44,803 bases of DNA, from positions 1-44,803 of the forward strand of contig DAOVQB010000014.1 in the NCBI GenBank assembly GCA_030628905.1, written 5' to 3'. This document shows positions 15,869 to 24,438 of the stretch, piece by piece. The position numbers and the translations under genes are program-made. Below the pieces are notes generated by a model. It had not been told where the DNA came from. It did no database searches and saw only the letters and a list, made by a program, of their open reading frames with translations. The stretch is from DAOVQB01 sp023128935. GTDB lineage: Bacteria; Eisenbacteria; RBG-16-71-46; CAIMUX01; WJJG01. Within the stretch, counting starts at the first letter, position 1, and each line of letters begins with the position of its first letter.

Positions 15869-16471
15869 ATGCCGAATTCCTCATCAGCCCACGACCTCGC
15901 GGCCGAGCAGTTCATTCTACTGGTGATCCGAACTCTGCGGCTTCTCTATGTGGCCTTCTGGGTCTCGGTCCTCATCTGCGCAGGAGTGGTCACATTCATC
16001 ACCATCACAGTCAAGCCCCATACGGGGAAAGGGCTCGAAGCAGCATCTCAGCTCCCACGAGACTGGGACCAATGGCAGTTCCTTTTCGTGGCGGCGGGGT
16101 TGGTGTGCGTCTATCTCATGTACCGGTTGGGACATGTGCTCCTACGCCCTGAACGCTTCTGGCACGGGGCCCGCAACCTCCGGGAACTGGCCGCCCAACT
16201 CGATCCGGCATGGAGTAGCGCGGCAAAGCCATCACTGACCCCCGCGGTGCAGCATCTGTTCGGCAGGATCGTTATCGCGCACGCCATATTGTGGGCCGTT
16301 GCGGAGATCCCGATGATCCTCGGCCTTGTGGATCAGTTCGTGAGCGGCAGCCAGCAGCTCATGCTTTGGATGACGCTCCTCTCCGCCCTCGCCCTCATTA
16401 TTCGACGACCACAGCGCAGTCGCATTCAGGCAATCCTGGAGAGGGGGGAGATTCCTTCTACCGGAGTCTGA
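15869..16471 (+). CDS. Small integral membrane protein of unknown function
   Basis: A 200-residue protein with about four hydrophobic segments: residues 15-45 (LLYVAFWVSVLICAGVVTFI), about 70-90 (FLFVAAGLVCVYLMY), about 130-155 (IVIAHAILWAVAEIPMILGL) and about 165-180 (LMLWMTLLSALALII). No family is recognised. It begins 4 nt after the stop of the second selenoprotein, with AGGA 8 nt upstream, so it is almost certainly co-transcribed and perhaps translationally coupled. It could anchor or serve the selenoproteins, but nothing in the sequence shows that. Its 3' end overlaps the convergent papain gene by 14 bp. A longer in-frame reading from 15749 lies within the selenoprotein gene and is not real. 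Confidence 0.75.
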   Translation: MPNSSSAHDLAAEQFILLVIRTLRLLYVAFWVSVLICAGVVTFITITVKPHTGKGLEAASQLPRDWDQWQFLFVAAGLVCVYLMYRLGHVLLRPERFWHGARNLRELAAQLDPAWSSAAKPSLTPAVQHLFGRIVIAHAILWAVAEIPMILGLVDQFVSGSQQLMLWMTLLSALALIIRRPQRSRIQAILERGEIPSTGV

Positions 16472-18602
16472 GCAAGCGTCCCTCCGCGATCTCGCTGGCT
16501 GCGCTCAGGCGGATCAGGTAAAGCCCCGCGGGGACATCCCGCCCGTGATCGTCACGACCGTCCCAGAGGATCGTCCGGCTTCCGGTTCGCAACATTCCGT
16601 CCAACAGCGTCCGCACACACCGGCCGTTCACAGCATAGATCCGGAGTTCACCTTCCGCGCCAGAGGGTACTTCATAGCGCAAGATCGCGCTCCCCGTTAC
16701 CGGATTCCTGCCCGGCTCCAGACGGATCCGGTGAATAATTGGAGCACTATCTGCACCCTGTGTCGCCGATTCGATCGAGATGATCTCGACATCGTCTACG
16801 GCACCTTCCACGTTGGATGGGTGGTTATAGTCGGACGCGACGAAGCGGATCAGGATCCTGGCGTCAAGTGGCAGGTAGTCGTGCAGATCGAATGTCATCT
16901 CCCTCCAGATCGCTTCCGACATGTTCGTGTACTCAAGGTTCACCCAGTTCTCTCCGCCGTCATTCGTCACATCCACCTGCCAATAGTCCTCGTTGGGATA
17001 CTGGCCTGCGTTGTTTGTATACCAGCGGTAGTATATCAAGGTGGCCGTCTCCATTTCGCGCAGATCGACCTCTGGGCTGATCAATGTCGTCTTACCTCCG
17101 TCGACATCGTAGTCCCAGAATGTGCCGCCGGCCTCACAGCCGGTGCAGAAGCACCTAACGCCGGGAGGGGGTGTATGGTCCTCCTCGGGATTGCCTGGGA
17201 GGAAAAATGGGCCGATGCCCCACGTCCCTTCGGGAACCCCCCTCTCCCAAAATCCCCCAGTGGCATCATCGTCTGGAGCACCGAACGTCCAGCCCCGGTC
17301 CTCCTCGGCATCGTCTGCGAAGACAGTGTTGATCACAGCGAATTCGTGGAAGTTCTCCGGTGCGCCGGTAGGGTCCACATCCTCGTAGCCATCGGTGTCC
17401 GCGGCGCTCAGCCAATACTTGATGAAGGTTCCCAGCGCCTGCGGGGGAATTTCGCCACGGAAGGTGGCTGTCTCTCCATCCCACACACGCGACATCAACT
17501 GGTCTATCCAGCCCGCGCCCACGTCGTAATGGAGGTAGACTGTCGAGTCATCGACCGGGAAATCCCGGCCGATCACCTCGCATACAACCTCGTAGGGCTC
17601 GGTCGTATCAAACGTGTTATCAAGCGCCTGGTGGCTGATATGGACTTGGTTGACGCCGCTGTAAAAGATCTCCTGCGCAAAGGCTCCCACATTGCAGGTG
17701 CCAAACTTGACATAGGCATACCCATCTAACCCCCACCCGATCCCCCAGCTATTCTTGATGATCCAAGCACCCTCGCCTTCGCACATGTTGTCATCCCAAC
17801 CCACGAGGAGGATGGCGTGGTTTGCCGGTGAACCTCCCTCATGCTCGTAGCATCCACCATTGTAGGAAAAGAAGTCATCGTAGACTGTGAAGCCCGCCGC
17901 AACAGGATGATCATAGATATGCTCTTTGAGCGACGTGATGTTGTTTGGGATGTCGTGATACCCATCGAGTACATCGATGATATCGCACAGATGCTGTGTG
18001 CAGGGAGCCGTGTAAGGATAGACATAAGGCATGCAAGACTCGGCGACTGCACCGGGGAACATGAATAGCTCATAGGCGGCGTATGGCAACCCCCCGGCAC
18101 AACCGTAGCCATAGGTATTGCAGGAGAGGACCTGTTGCTCGGAGAGATCCACCTCGATGCCCGTGTAGACTCTAATGACGGATTCGAACGCCGCTGTAGC
18201 GGCAAAATCCCAACAACTGCCGCAACTGCCCTGGTTCTTGACCGGGGTGACGCCGCCCTCAAGGCGCCAGTCCCATACGGTTGGCAGATCGCGATCGGAA
18301 GGGCACTCCTCCAACGCCTCAGGCGGCAGGAATCCGCTTTCACCTGGCGGAAGCAGCAGCCCAAGCCGGCTCAACCGTTCCTCTGGCGGGATCTGGTTCA
18401 TCGAAGTCTCACCCGCTGTCCAGTTGTAGCCATGGGCATCGATCTCTGCCTGGATCGCGGCGATCTCATACGCCGGATCATAGCCGTCTTGTGCGCGCAC
18501 GACTCCGCAGAACGAGATTAGAAACAGTGCAACAAGGAGAAAGGTGGGATATGCCACCATAGTGGACAAACGGACGTTGAAACACCTGGATGTCCAGCTC
18601 AT
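16458..18602 (-). CDS. Secreted papain-like (C1A) cysteine protease with FlgD-like C-terminus
   Basis: A 714-residue exoprotease. An N-terminal signal peptide ends near VRA/QDG (residue 37/38). A short I29-like propeptide follows (NWTAGETSMNQIPPEERLSR), then the mature C1A domain from about residue 105. The catalytic set is complete: Q124, C130 (NQGSCGSCW), H262 (NHAILLVGW) and N284 (IIKNSWG). Residues about 320-430 are beta-rich, and about 440-620 form a jelly-roll-like domain with DDAEEDRGWTFG and VEGAVDDVEI. The last 80 residues are the FlgD/T9SS-like module (ILWDGRDDHG, PAGLYLIRL), a typical sorting or anchoring tail in FCB-type bacteria. The ATG at 18602 has AGGAGGT 7 nt upstream, and a good promoter lies upstream. 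Confidence 0.92.
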   Translation of the reverse strand: MSWTSRCFNVRLSTMVAYPTFLLVALFLISFCGVVRAQDGYDPAYEIAAIQAEIDAHGYNWTAGETSMNQIPPEERLSRLGLLLPPGESGFLPPEALEECPSDRDLPTVWDWRLEGGVTPVKNQGSCGSCWDFAATAAFESVIRVYTGIEVDLSEQQVLSCNTYGYGCAGGLPYAAYELFMFPGAVAESCMPYVYPYTAPCTQHLCDIIDVLDGYHDIPNNITSLKEHIYDHPVAAGFTVYDDFFSYNGGCYEHEGGSPANHAILLVGWDDNMCEGEGAWIIKNSWGIGWGLDGYAYVKFGTCNVGAFAQEIFYSGVNQVHISHQALDNTFDTTEPYEVVCEVIGRDFPVDDSTVYLHYDVGAGWIDQLMSRVWDGETATFRGEIPPQALGTFIKYWLSAADTDGYEDVDPTGAPENFHEFAVINTVFADDAEEDRGWTFGAPDDDATGGFWERGVPEGTWGIGPFFLPGNPEEDHTPPPGVRCFCTGCEAGGTFWDYDVDGGKTTLISPEVDLREMETATLIYYRWYTNNAGQYPNEDYWQVDVTNDGGENWVNLEYTNMSEAIWREMTFDLHDYLPLDARILIRFVASDYNHPSNVEGAVDDVEIISIESATQGADSAPIIHRIRLEPGRNPVTGSAILRYEVPSGAEGELRIYAVNGRCVRTLLDGMLRTGSRTILWDGRDDHGRDVPAGLYLIRLSAASEIAEGRLLRLR

Positions 18603-18666
18603 TTCGATACCTCCTGGATGAAAACGCTTGAAGAAAGTGCCCAGTTGCAAGACACAACTGTTAGTA

Positions 18667-18696
18667 ATGATAGCGCACTTCATGCGTATGTGACAA
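18667..18696 (-). promoter_or_regulatory. Sigma-70-like promoter for the papain-like protease gene
   Basis: On the minus strand TTGTCA (18696-18691) and TATCAT (18672-18667) are 18 nt apart. Predicted transcription starts near 18660, about 58 nt before the ATG at 18602. Confidence 0.6.
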
Positions 18697-18835
18697 GGTC
18701 CTGGGCCGGATCAATTGCGGAATCGGCGGAAGCCCCCTTGCGCACCCCGACTGTCTCTGCTAAGTGCTTTCTACGCAAGGCAAAGAGCGAGGGTGGCTGT
18801 ATAGCACCAAATGATCGGGGAGGGGAAAGGTGAGC

Positions 18836-19474
18836 ATGAAACGAGTTCGGTTGGACCCGACGCGAAGCGCGCTACTTGTTATCGATGTTCAGAACGATTT
18901 CTGCGCAAGTGGCACACTCGAGGTCAAGGGAGGCGAAGAGGTTGTACCGATCATCAACAACTTGATGCCGCATTTTGGGCAGGTTTTCCTGACCCAAGAC
19001 TGGCATCCCAGGGGCCATCTATCCTTCGCATCTTCCCACACAGACGCCCAGCCTTTTCAGGAAATCGAAACACCCTATGGCCGCCAGACGCTCTGGCCGG
19101 ATCACTGCATTCAGGGTACGCGGGGGGCTGACACCCATCCCCTGCTCCTCACGCATCCGGTACGCACGATCCTGCGCAAGGGGATGAATCATCAGATCGA
19201 TTCTTACTCCGCCTTCTTCGAAAACGATCGCAAGACTTCCACGGGGCTAGGCGGCTTGCTCACGGAGCTCGGAATCCGGGAGTTGTTCCTGGCAGGTCTC
19301 GCAACCGACTTCTGTGTACTCTACTCCGCAATGGACGCCCGCAGGCTGGGGTTCGATGTGGTGTTGGTCCAGGATGCATGCCGCGCTGTTGACCGTGAGG
19401 ACTCCCTTCAAAGAGCCCTCAACCAGATGGGCAAAGCTGGAGTCCTCTTCGCCCGAAGCCGTCAGATCGTCTGA
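18836..19474 (+). CDS. pncA: Nicotinamidase
   Basis: Cytoplasmic amidohydrolase that converts nicotinamide to nicotinate and ammonia. The 212 residues contain the complete isochorismatase-fold nicotinamidase set: catalytic D17 (VIDVQNDFC), K115 (LRKGMN) and C160 (ATDFCV), and the metal ligands D55, H57 and H61 (DWHPRGH). LWPDHCIQGT is typical of PncA. The ATG at 18836 is preceded by AGGGGA about 10 nt upstream; an in-frame GTG two codons earlier (18830) is possible. It is followed after 15 nt by pncB, so the two form an NAD salvage operon. Confidence 0.95.
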   Translation: MKRVRLDPTRSALLVIDVQNDFCASGTLEVKGGEEVVPIINNLMPHFGQVFLTQDWHPRGHLSFASSHTDAQPFQEIETPYGRQTLWPDHCIQGTRGADTHPLLLTHPVRTILRKGMNHQIDSYSAFFENDRKTSTGLGGLLTELGIRELFLAGLATDFCVLYSAMDARRLGFDVVLVQDACRAVDREDSLQRALNQMGKAGVLFARSRQIV

Positions 19475-19489
19475 AGCACGGGAGATACA

Positions 19490-21007
19490 ATGCGCAATAG
19501 CCAGATTACGCCACGCGGAAGCGCTTCCTCCGGTCTGCGCACGGATCTATACGAACTGACCATGATGAACGGATACCTCCAGACCGGCCTTGCCGAACGC
19601 AAGGTGGGCTTCGATCTCTTCATGCGAAGCATTCCCGAGAACGGAGGCTACTGTATAGCAGCCGGGCTGGCCGACGCGGTCAAGTTTGCGACTGGGATTC
19701 AATTCGCAACAGACGACATCGCCTTTCTTCGCGGGCTCGATCTTTTCTCGGAGGCGTTCCTGGACCGGTTGCGCAAATTCCATTTCACGGGGGATCTCTA
19801 CGCGGTGCCGGAAGGCACGCCGGTGTTTCCGCTCGAACCGATCCTCCGAATCCAAGCCCCGCTCTTCGAAGCACAATTCCTCGAGAGCGCGCTCTTGAAT
19901 ATCATTAACTTCCAAACCCTGATCGCCACCAAGGCGGCCCGCGTCTGCCAGGAGGCGGGAGATAACAATGTCATGGAGTTCGGCATGCGCCGTGCTCACG
20001 GCGTTGATGGAGCCCTCTCGGCCACGAGGGCAGCCTACATCGGTGGCGTGGAATCGACGTCCAATACTGAGGCCGGCCGGATCCTGGGGATTCCAGTGCG
20101 GGGGACACACGCGCACAGTTGGATCATGGCTTTCCCGGATGAGCTATCCTCGTTCCAAGCCTACGCTGAGATCTATCCCGACAACTGCATCCTTCTGGTC
20201 GACACCTATGACACGTTGCGTAGTGGCGTTCCCAACGCCATCCGGGTGGCCAGGGAGCTGGAGAAGCGGGGAAAACGACTCAAGGGCATTCGTCTGGATT
20301 CAGGTGACCTGGCCTACCTCTCAATCCACGCGCGCAAGATGCTTAATGCCGCAGGCCTCCAAGACGCGTGTATTGTGGCCTCTGGGGATCTTGATGAATG
20401 GATCATTCATGACCTGAAGTCCCAGGATGCCCAGATCGACATCTGGGGCGTGGGAACCCGGCTGGTCACCTCCCACAATGCGCCCTCTCTGACAGGCGTC
20501 TATAAGCTCGCAGCCATTGAAGAGAATGGTCGCTGGAGTCCTCGTCTGAAGGTGGCCGAGAAAGCTGCGAAGGCCACGCTTCCAGGAATCAAGCAGGTGT
20601 GGCGCCTGATGAGGCCCGATGGGTGGTGGGAGGCGGATCTGATCACACAGATAGACGAGGAGATCTCGTCAGGCGACTCGGATCTCATAGGCTACCACCC
20701 ACTCGTCGAGTACGAGTCGAAGTGCTTCGCGAAGATCATCGCCGCCGAGCCAATGCTCAGTCCGGTAATTCTCGGTGGGAAACCGGTCGGGGAGCTGCCG
20801 GACCTTGAGAAGGCCAGACGCCGGACGACAGAGCAGTTGCAGCATCTTCATCCCACATCCAGGCGCCTGCTCAATCCTCACATCTACAAGGTTAGCATCT
20901 CTGAAAAAACCCTCCAGATCCGAAGGCGCCTTCGCGAGCGGATGACCAATTCACCCACAGTCGATTCCAGTGCGAGCGGATCAACATCACGGCAACCTCC
21001 TTCCTGA
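19490..21007 (+). CDS. pncB: Nicotinate phosphoribosyltransferase
   Basis: Converts nicotinate, PRPP and ATP to nicotinate mononucleotide in the Preiss-Handler pathway. The 505-residue protein has the N-terminal LRTDLYELTMMNGY signature, the FGMRRAHG block, the RGTHAHSW active-site stretch (residues 204-211) and the phosphate-binding IRLDSGDLAYLS segment, all typical of bacterial PncB (COG1488). The length is normal for the longer subtype, and the last 30 residues are Ser-rich and probably disordered. The start is supported by GGGAG upstream and by a 15-nt gap to pncA, which supplies its substrate. No NadR- or NrtR-type operator was recognised. Confidence 0.96.
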   Translation: MRNSQITPRGSASSGLRTDLYELTMMNGYLQTGLAERKVGFDLFMRSIPENGGYCIAAGLADAVKFATGIQFATDDIAFLRGLDLFSEAFLDRLRKFHFTGDLYAVPEGTPVFPLEPILRIQAPLFEAQFLESALLNIINFQTLIATKAARVCQEAGDNNVMEFGMRRAHGVDGALSATRAAYIGGVESTSNTEAGRILGIPVRGTHAHSWIMAFPDELSSFQAYAEIYPDNCILLVDTYDTLRSGVPNAIRVARELEKRGKRLKGIRLDSGDLAYLSIHARKMLNAAGLQDACIVASGDLDEWIIHDLKSQDAQIDIWGVGTRLVTSHNAPSLTGVYKLAAIEENGRWSPRLKVAEKAAKATLPGIKQVWRLMRPDGWWEADLITQIDEEISSGDSDLIGYHPLVEYESKCFAKIIAAEPMLSPVILGGKPVGELPDLEKARRRTTEQLQHLHPTSRRLLNPHIYKVSISEKTLQIRRRLRERMTNSPTVDSSASGSTSRQPPS

Positions 21008-21165
21008 AGCCTGAGCGCTTCCTCTGAAGGGGAATGCCGGGAAGATGGTCAAGAACCATCATCGTGGATCCGTTACCCATTATAAGCATAGCCGTTGTGT
21101 CAGGCGAAAGGGGCATTGGTACTGTCACATCTTCTGCGTCAGGAGGAAAAGGATACCTGCACTGC

Positions 21166-21194
21166 TTGACACGAAACGCTCTCCGGTCTAGTCT
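21166..21194 (+). promoter_or_regulatory. Sigma-70 promoter for the D,D-carboxypeptidase gene
   Basis: A perfect -35 box TTGACA (21166-21171) is followed after exactly 17 nt by TAGTCT (21189-21194), which keeps the key T1, A2 and T6 of the -10 box. The predicted start is near 21201, 40 nt before the ATG. Confidence 0.6.
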
Positions 21195-21240
21195 CACGCC
21201 CTTGTTCGAGATATAGAATTAGACCCGTAAGGTACATAAT

Positions 21241-22449
21241 ATGAAGATGATAGCCCCTCTATGGGCTTTTTGTTTGGTCCTTCTGGCCTTCATGGTCGTC
21301 TCGCTCGCGGAACCGTCTCGCCTATCGGCGGAGAGTTATGCTGCCGCGGGATCAAGGCACGACCAAGCCTGGGGGCCCATTGCACTGCAAGGCGATTTCG
21401 CCACCGCTATTGTGATGGATGCAGTCACCGGAGAGATCCTCGGAGCCAAGAAACCGCACGAACAGCGGCAACCGGCCTCCATGGTCAAGATGATGACCGA
21501 ACTGTTGATCCTCGAAGAGATCAACAAAGGGAATATATCGCTGTCTGATGTCGTGACTGTTTCAGCCCAGGCAAGCCGCATGGGCGGTTCCCAGGCTTAC
21601 CTGAAGCAAGGCGAGTGTTTCACTGTTGAAAGCCTCCTCATGGCCCTGGCCATTCACTCGGCCAACGATGCAGCTGTTGCGCTGGCAGAGTACCACTCCG
21701 GGAGCACGGCAGCGTTCGTGCGACGGATGAACCGCCGCGCACAAGAATTGGGCATGCGTACCACGGTCTTCCGTTTCGTTCATGGTCTGCCGCCCAGCTG
21801 GAAACAGAAACCCGATTTGACAACCGCCTACGATATGGCCTTGTTGGGCTGCGAGGTCGTCAAGCATCCGAAGGCCTTGCAGTGGGCTTCAACGCGCATG
21901 GCTCCGTTCCGCGCGGGGAAGTTCACGCTGTATAACTCAAACAGCCTGATCGACAAATACCCCGGACTCGATGGCCTCAAGACTGGCTACCATTACAGGG
22001 CCGGCTTTTGCATGACGGCCACGGCCGTACGGGATGGACGCCGCCTTGTCACCGTGGTTATGGGTGCACCGAATCCCGGGACGCGCGGCGCCGAAACAGC
22101 TCGCCTTTTGGATTTCGGGTTCAGCTGCTATACGCATCTGAGGCTTCCGGAAACGGAAGGGCAACCGCTGGCGCATGGTTTCCCTGTCAAGGGCGGCAAG
22201 TCCAGGAACGTCACCGTCGCCTGCGCAGAACCCCTGACTGTCAGTGTGCTCAAGGATCGAGCAGACGAAGTCATCTTGGAGCTCGTTCTGGAGGAGGGCT
22301 CTTCCGACAAGCTCCCTGCACCTGTCAAGGCTGGCCAGGTTGTAGGCAAGGCGGTCGCCGTTCTGTCCGGGCGGGCTCTGGGTGAGGTGCCAATCATCGC
22401 CGTGGAATCTGTGGCAAAAGGGTCTTTCCTAGATCAATTGTGGCATTAG
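21241..22449 (+). CDS. dacA: D-alanyl-D-alanine carboxypeptidase (PBP5/6 type, S11)
   Basis: A periplasmic penicillin-binding protein that trims the terminal D-Ala from peptidoglycan stem peptides. The 402 residues start with a signal segment (AFCLVLLAFMVVSLA). The three serine-acyltransferase motifs are all present: S80-x-x-K83 (PASMVK), S140-A-N142 (HSAND) and K247-T-G249 (GLKTGY). A PBP5_C-like beta domain follows from about residue 300. The last 15 residues (VESVAKGSFLDQLWH) resemble the amphipathic membrane anchor of class A DacA proteins but are short. The ATG at 21241 follows a weak AAGG site, with a good promoter upstream. It faces the Bax-like/deacetylase gene, another peptidoglycan enzyme. 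Confidence 0.94.
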   Translation: MKMIAPLWAFCLVLLAFMVVSLAEPSRLSAESYAAAGSRHDQAWGPIALQGDFATAIVMDAVTGEILGAKKPHEQRQPASMVKMMTELLILEEINKGNISLSDVVTVSAQASRMGGSQAYLKQGECFTVESLLMALAIHSANDAAVALAEYHSGSTAAFVRRMNRRAQELGMRTTVFRFVHGLPPSWKQKPDLTTAYDMALLGCEVVKHPKALQWASTRMAPFRAGKFTLYNSNSLIDKYPGLDGLKTGYHYRAGFCMTATAVRDGRRLVTVVMGAPNPGTRGAETARLLDFGFSCYTHLRLPETEGQPLAHGFPVKGGKSRNVTVACAEPLTVSVLKDRADEVILELVLEEGSSDKLPAPVKAGQVVGKAVAVLSGRALGEVPIIAVESVAKGSFLDQLWH

Positions 22450-22454
22450 GCCAT

Positions 22455-22561
22455 TAGCCCGGATGTCTCACCAAGAAGCTAGCATGGGGCGGGCGCAAGC
22501 TGAGCGCCGGGCCCTTGTGCAGACCCGGGCTGGGCGGAGCTTGGTGAGAGGTCCGCGCTAG
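22455..22561. repeat. Palindromic dispersed element, copy B (between convergent genes)
   Basis: TCTCACCAAG (22466-22475) and CTTGGTGAGA (22540-22549) are perfect 10-bp arms, flanked by TAGCCCGGA on the left and TCCGCGCTAG on the right. The GC-rich interior can fold further. The ends match copy A at 11418-11495. It fills the gap between two convergent genes and its terminal CTAG supplies the stop codon of the deacetylase fusion. It may act as a two-way terminator. Confidence 0.65.
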
Positions 22562-24438
22562 AACCGCTCCCCGGTGTGGATCCAGAGGTGACTGTACCAG
22601 TAGTAGCGCCCGCCATCCGTGTGTGGGGCGGTGATGTTGTAGCGGCTCCGGCCCAATGGCAGGGAATTGACGGCAACAAGCTCCACGATCCGCTTCTCGC
22701 GGTCTATCCAGCGGACTTCGATCGCTCCCTGTCCACTGGCATAGCAAGCCAAGCGATCCTCCTGATAGTCCCCGGGGGCAAGCTGCAGACGCAGGACGGG
22801 TTTGGAGATACCTGGCTGCAGAAACGGGTCGTCCGGTTCAGCAGACAGGACAGGCAGTGGAAGGCTGCGCACCTTGGGGACGAAATCCTCCATCCCTGCA
22901 TAGCGCACTGACATGGCGAATCTCGGCAGCGCCCCGAAGTCACTGCCCGGCCAGATCGCACCCGACTGTTGGCCTAAGCCTACAAGATCCAGGTCCAGGA
23001 CTATCCTTTTGAGCTCCGCGTTATATTCGCCATAGGGGTATGCGAACAGGTTCGGCACGCTGCCCAATTCCTGCTCAAGGCGTTCCATGGACAGCTGAAT
23101 GTCGCGCGTGACCCGGTTTCTCCATTCCTGCTCAGATTCGCCTTCCTGCCGGTAAACAAGGTGTCCATGCGTGTGGCTATGTGGTGCAAACACAACCCCG
23201 GATCGCGACAACTCGCGCATCTGGTCCCAGGTCATGTAGCTCCGTATCCCAAGATCCACGCCTTCCGTGCTCACGAAGACAGTGAAGGGCCAGCCTCGCT
23301 CCTTCAGGCGTGGAAAGGCCTCATCATGGACCGATCGGTAGGCATCATCGATCGTGATTGCGACGCAGTTCTCTGGCAGCTGCTTTCCCCCCTGCAGGGA
23401 AGAGACAACCCTCTCGAGGGACCAGACGTTGTATCCGTGCTCGTCTAAATATGTGAGATGCTTGCCAAACTGTTCCAGGGTTACGCTTGTCGAGGGCGGC
23501 GTGTCATCCCCAACGTGGTGGTATTGCAGGATCACGGCGGAGTTCTCCGCCGAGACCTCGCCCCCCGCACACAGCAACATGGACGCCGCACCCAAGCACA
23601 GCAGCCTGTTCGTACAGAGCATGCCACGGATCTCATCGACGTACGCTTCCCGCCGCTCGGAGTACAGCCTCAATCCATCCACCAAGAGGAAACTGCTTGG
23701 GGACTCACCAGCCTGACGTTGCTCGAATCGTATCCGCCGCAATTCACAGTAGGCCGCATTGGTGTTGAGGTTGAGGTTGTGGATGTAGCTGCGCACGGCC
23801 TGGTTCACGGTAGCGAACCTGGCGACTTCATGAGTCGCGCCCGAGTCCCTGCGCGCAGGGACTATGCCGTAGCCCTGCACACACCACTGGCCGAAGATGG
23901 CATTGCCCAAGCGCGCAAGGCGGGACGTGCCCCAGGCCGATTCATGGGCCGCTTGCACGAGTGCCAGCGGCACGGGGATGATGTCCACGCGCATGCACAG
24001 CTCCTGCAATTGGCTCTCACTATCTACCGAGATGCCGGCCAGGCCGTACTCGCGGGCCAGAGCGTCCAACCACAGGACATCATCGGGCAGCAGGGGCTGA
24101 CTGTGGCAGTGCTGCCCATGCAGTTTCAATAGACCTTCCCGCTCCACAAGCACGCTGGCGTTTTCCGCTACGATAATGGGCCGCATGAAGTCAAAGAACT
24201 GCCGCTTCCTTTCCTGCATGTCGGATACCGCTGCGAAATCCGGAAGGGTGTGCCCTTCTCCCTGCAGCAGTTCGTCAGCTCTGCCCTCTGCCGGGTTTGG
24301 CACCTCCTGCTCTCCGGGTTCACCGCCGCAGCCAGTCAGCAAAAGCAGCGCCACGGGCCATGCGCAGCGGGTGTGCCGGATCCACGCACTGCAAGACAGC
24401 TTGCCCTGCGCCATGGCAGCTACGTTTTCCTCGATCAC
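22558..24438 (-). CDS. Fusion of Bax-like glucosaminidase and polysaccharide deacetylase
   Basis: A 626-residue cell-envelope protein. Residues 1-37 are a lipoprotein signal (LLLLTGC, C37). Residues about 75-270 are a Bax/FlgJ-like N-acetylglucosaminidase domain with catalytic-type Glu E166 in QAAHESAWGTSRLA, plus GNAIFGQW and AVRSYIHNLNLN. Residues 273-297 form a second hydrophobic, signal-like stretch starting at an internal Met (LLCLGAASMLLCAGG, SAEN). Residues 298-530 are a NodB-type polysaccharide deacetylase with ILQYHHVG, TIDDAYRS (D364, D365), H420-x3-H424 and AYPYGEYN. A beta-rich tail follows. Normally these are separate genes. The start is GTG at 24438 with GGAGGTGA upstream. Either a real fusion or a lost stop between two neighbours explains it; a second start at 23622 is possible but has a weak ribosome site. 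Confidence 0.85.
   Translation of the reverse strand: MIEENVAAMAQGKLSCSAWIRHTRCAWPVALLLLTGCGGEPGEQEVPNPAEGRADELLQGEGHTLPDFAAVSDMQERKRQFFDFMRPIIVAENASVLVEREGLLKLHGQHCHSQPLLPDDVLWLDALAREYGLAGISVDSESQLQELCMRVDIIPVPLALVQAAHESAWGTSRLARLGNAIFGQWCVQGYGIVPARRDSGATHEVARFATVNQAVRSYIHNLNLNTNAAYCELRRIRFEQRQAGESPSSFLLVDGLRLYSERREAYVDEIRGMLCTNRLLCLGAASMLLCAGGEVSAENSAVILQYHHVGDDTPPSTSVTLEQFGKHLTYLDEHGYNVWSLERVVSSLQGGKQLPENCVAITIDDAYRSVHDEAFPRLKERGWPFTVFVSTEGVDLGIRSYMTWDQMRELSRSGVVFAPHSHTHGHLVYRQEGESEQEWRNRVTRDIQLSMERLEQELGSVPNLFAYPYGEYNAELKRIVLDLDLVGLGQQSGAIWPGSDFGALPRFAMSVRYAGMEDFVPKVRSLPLPVLSAEPDDPFLQPGISKPVLRLQLAPGDYQEDRLACYASGQGAIEVRWIDREKRIVELVAVNSLPLGRSRYNITAPHTDGGRYYWYSHLWIHTGERF

Noticed and set aside
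18836..19474. Isochorismatase as the call for the pncA gene
   Set aside because: The metal-binding DxHxxxH motif and the adjacent pncB favour nicotinamidase.
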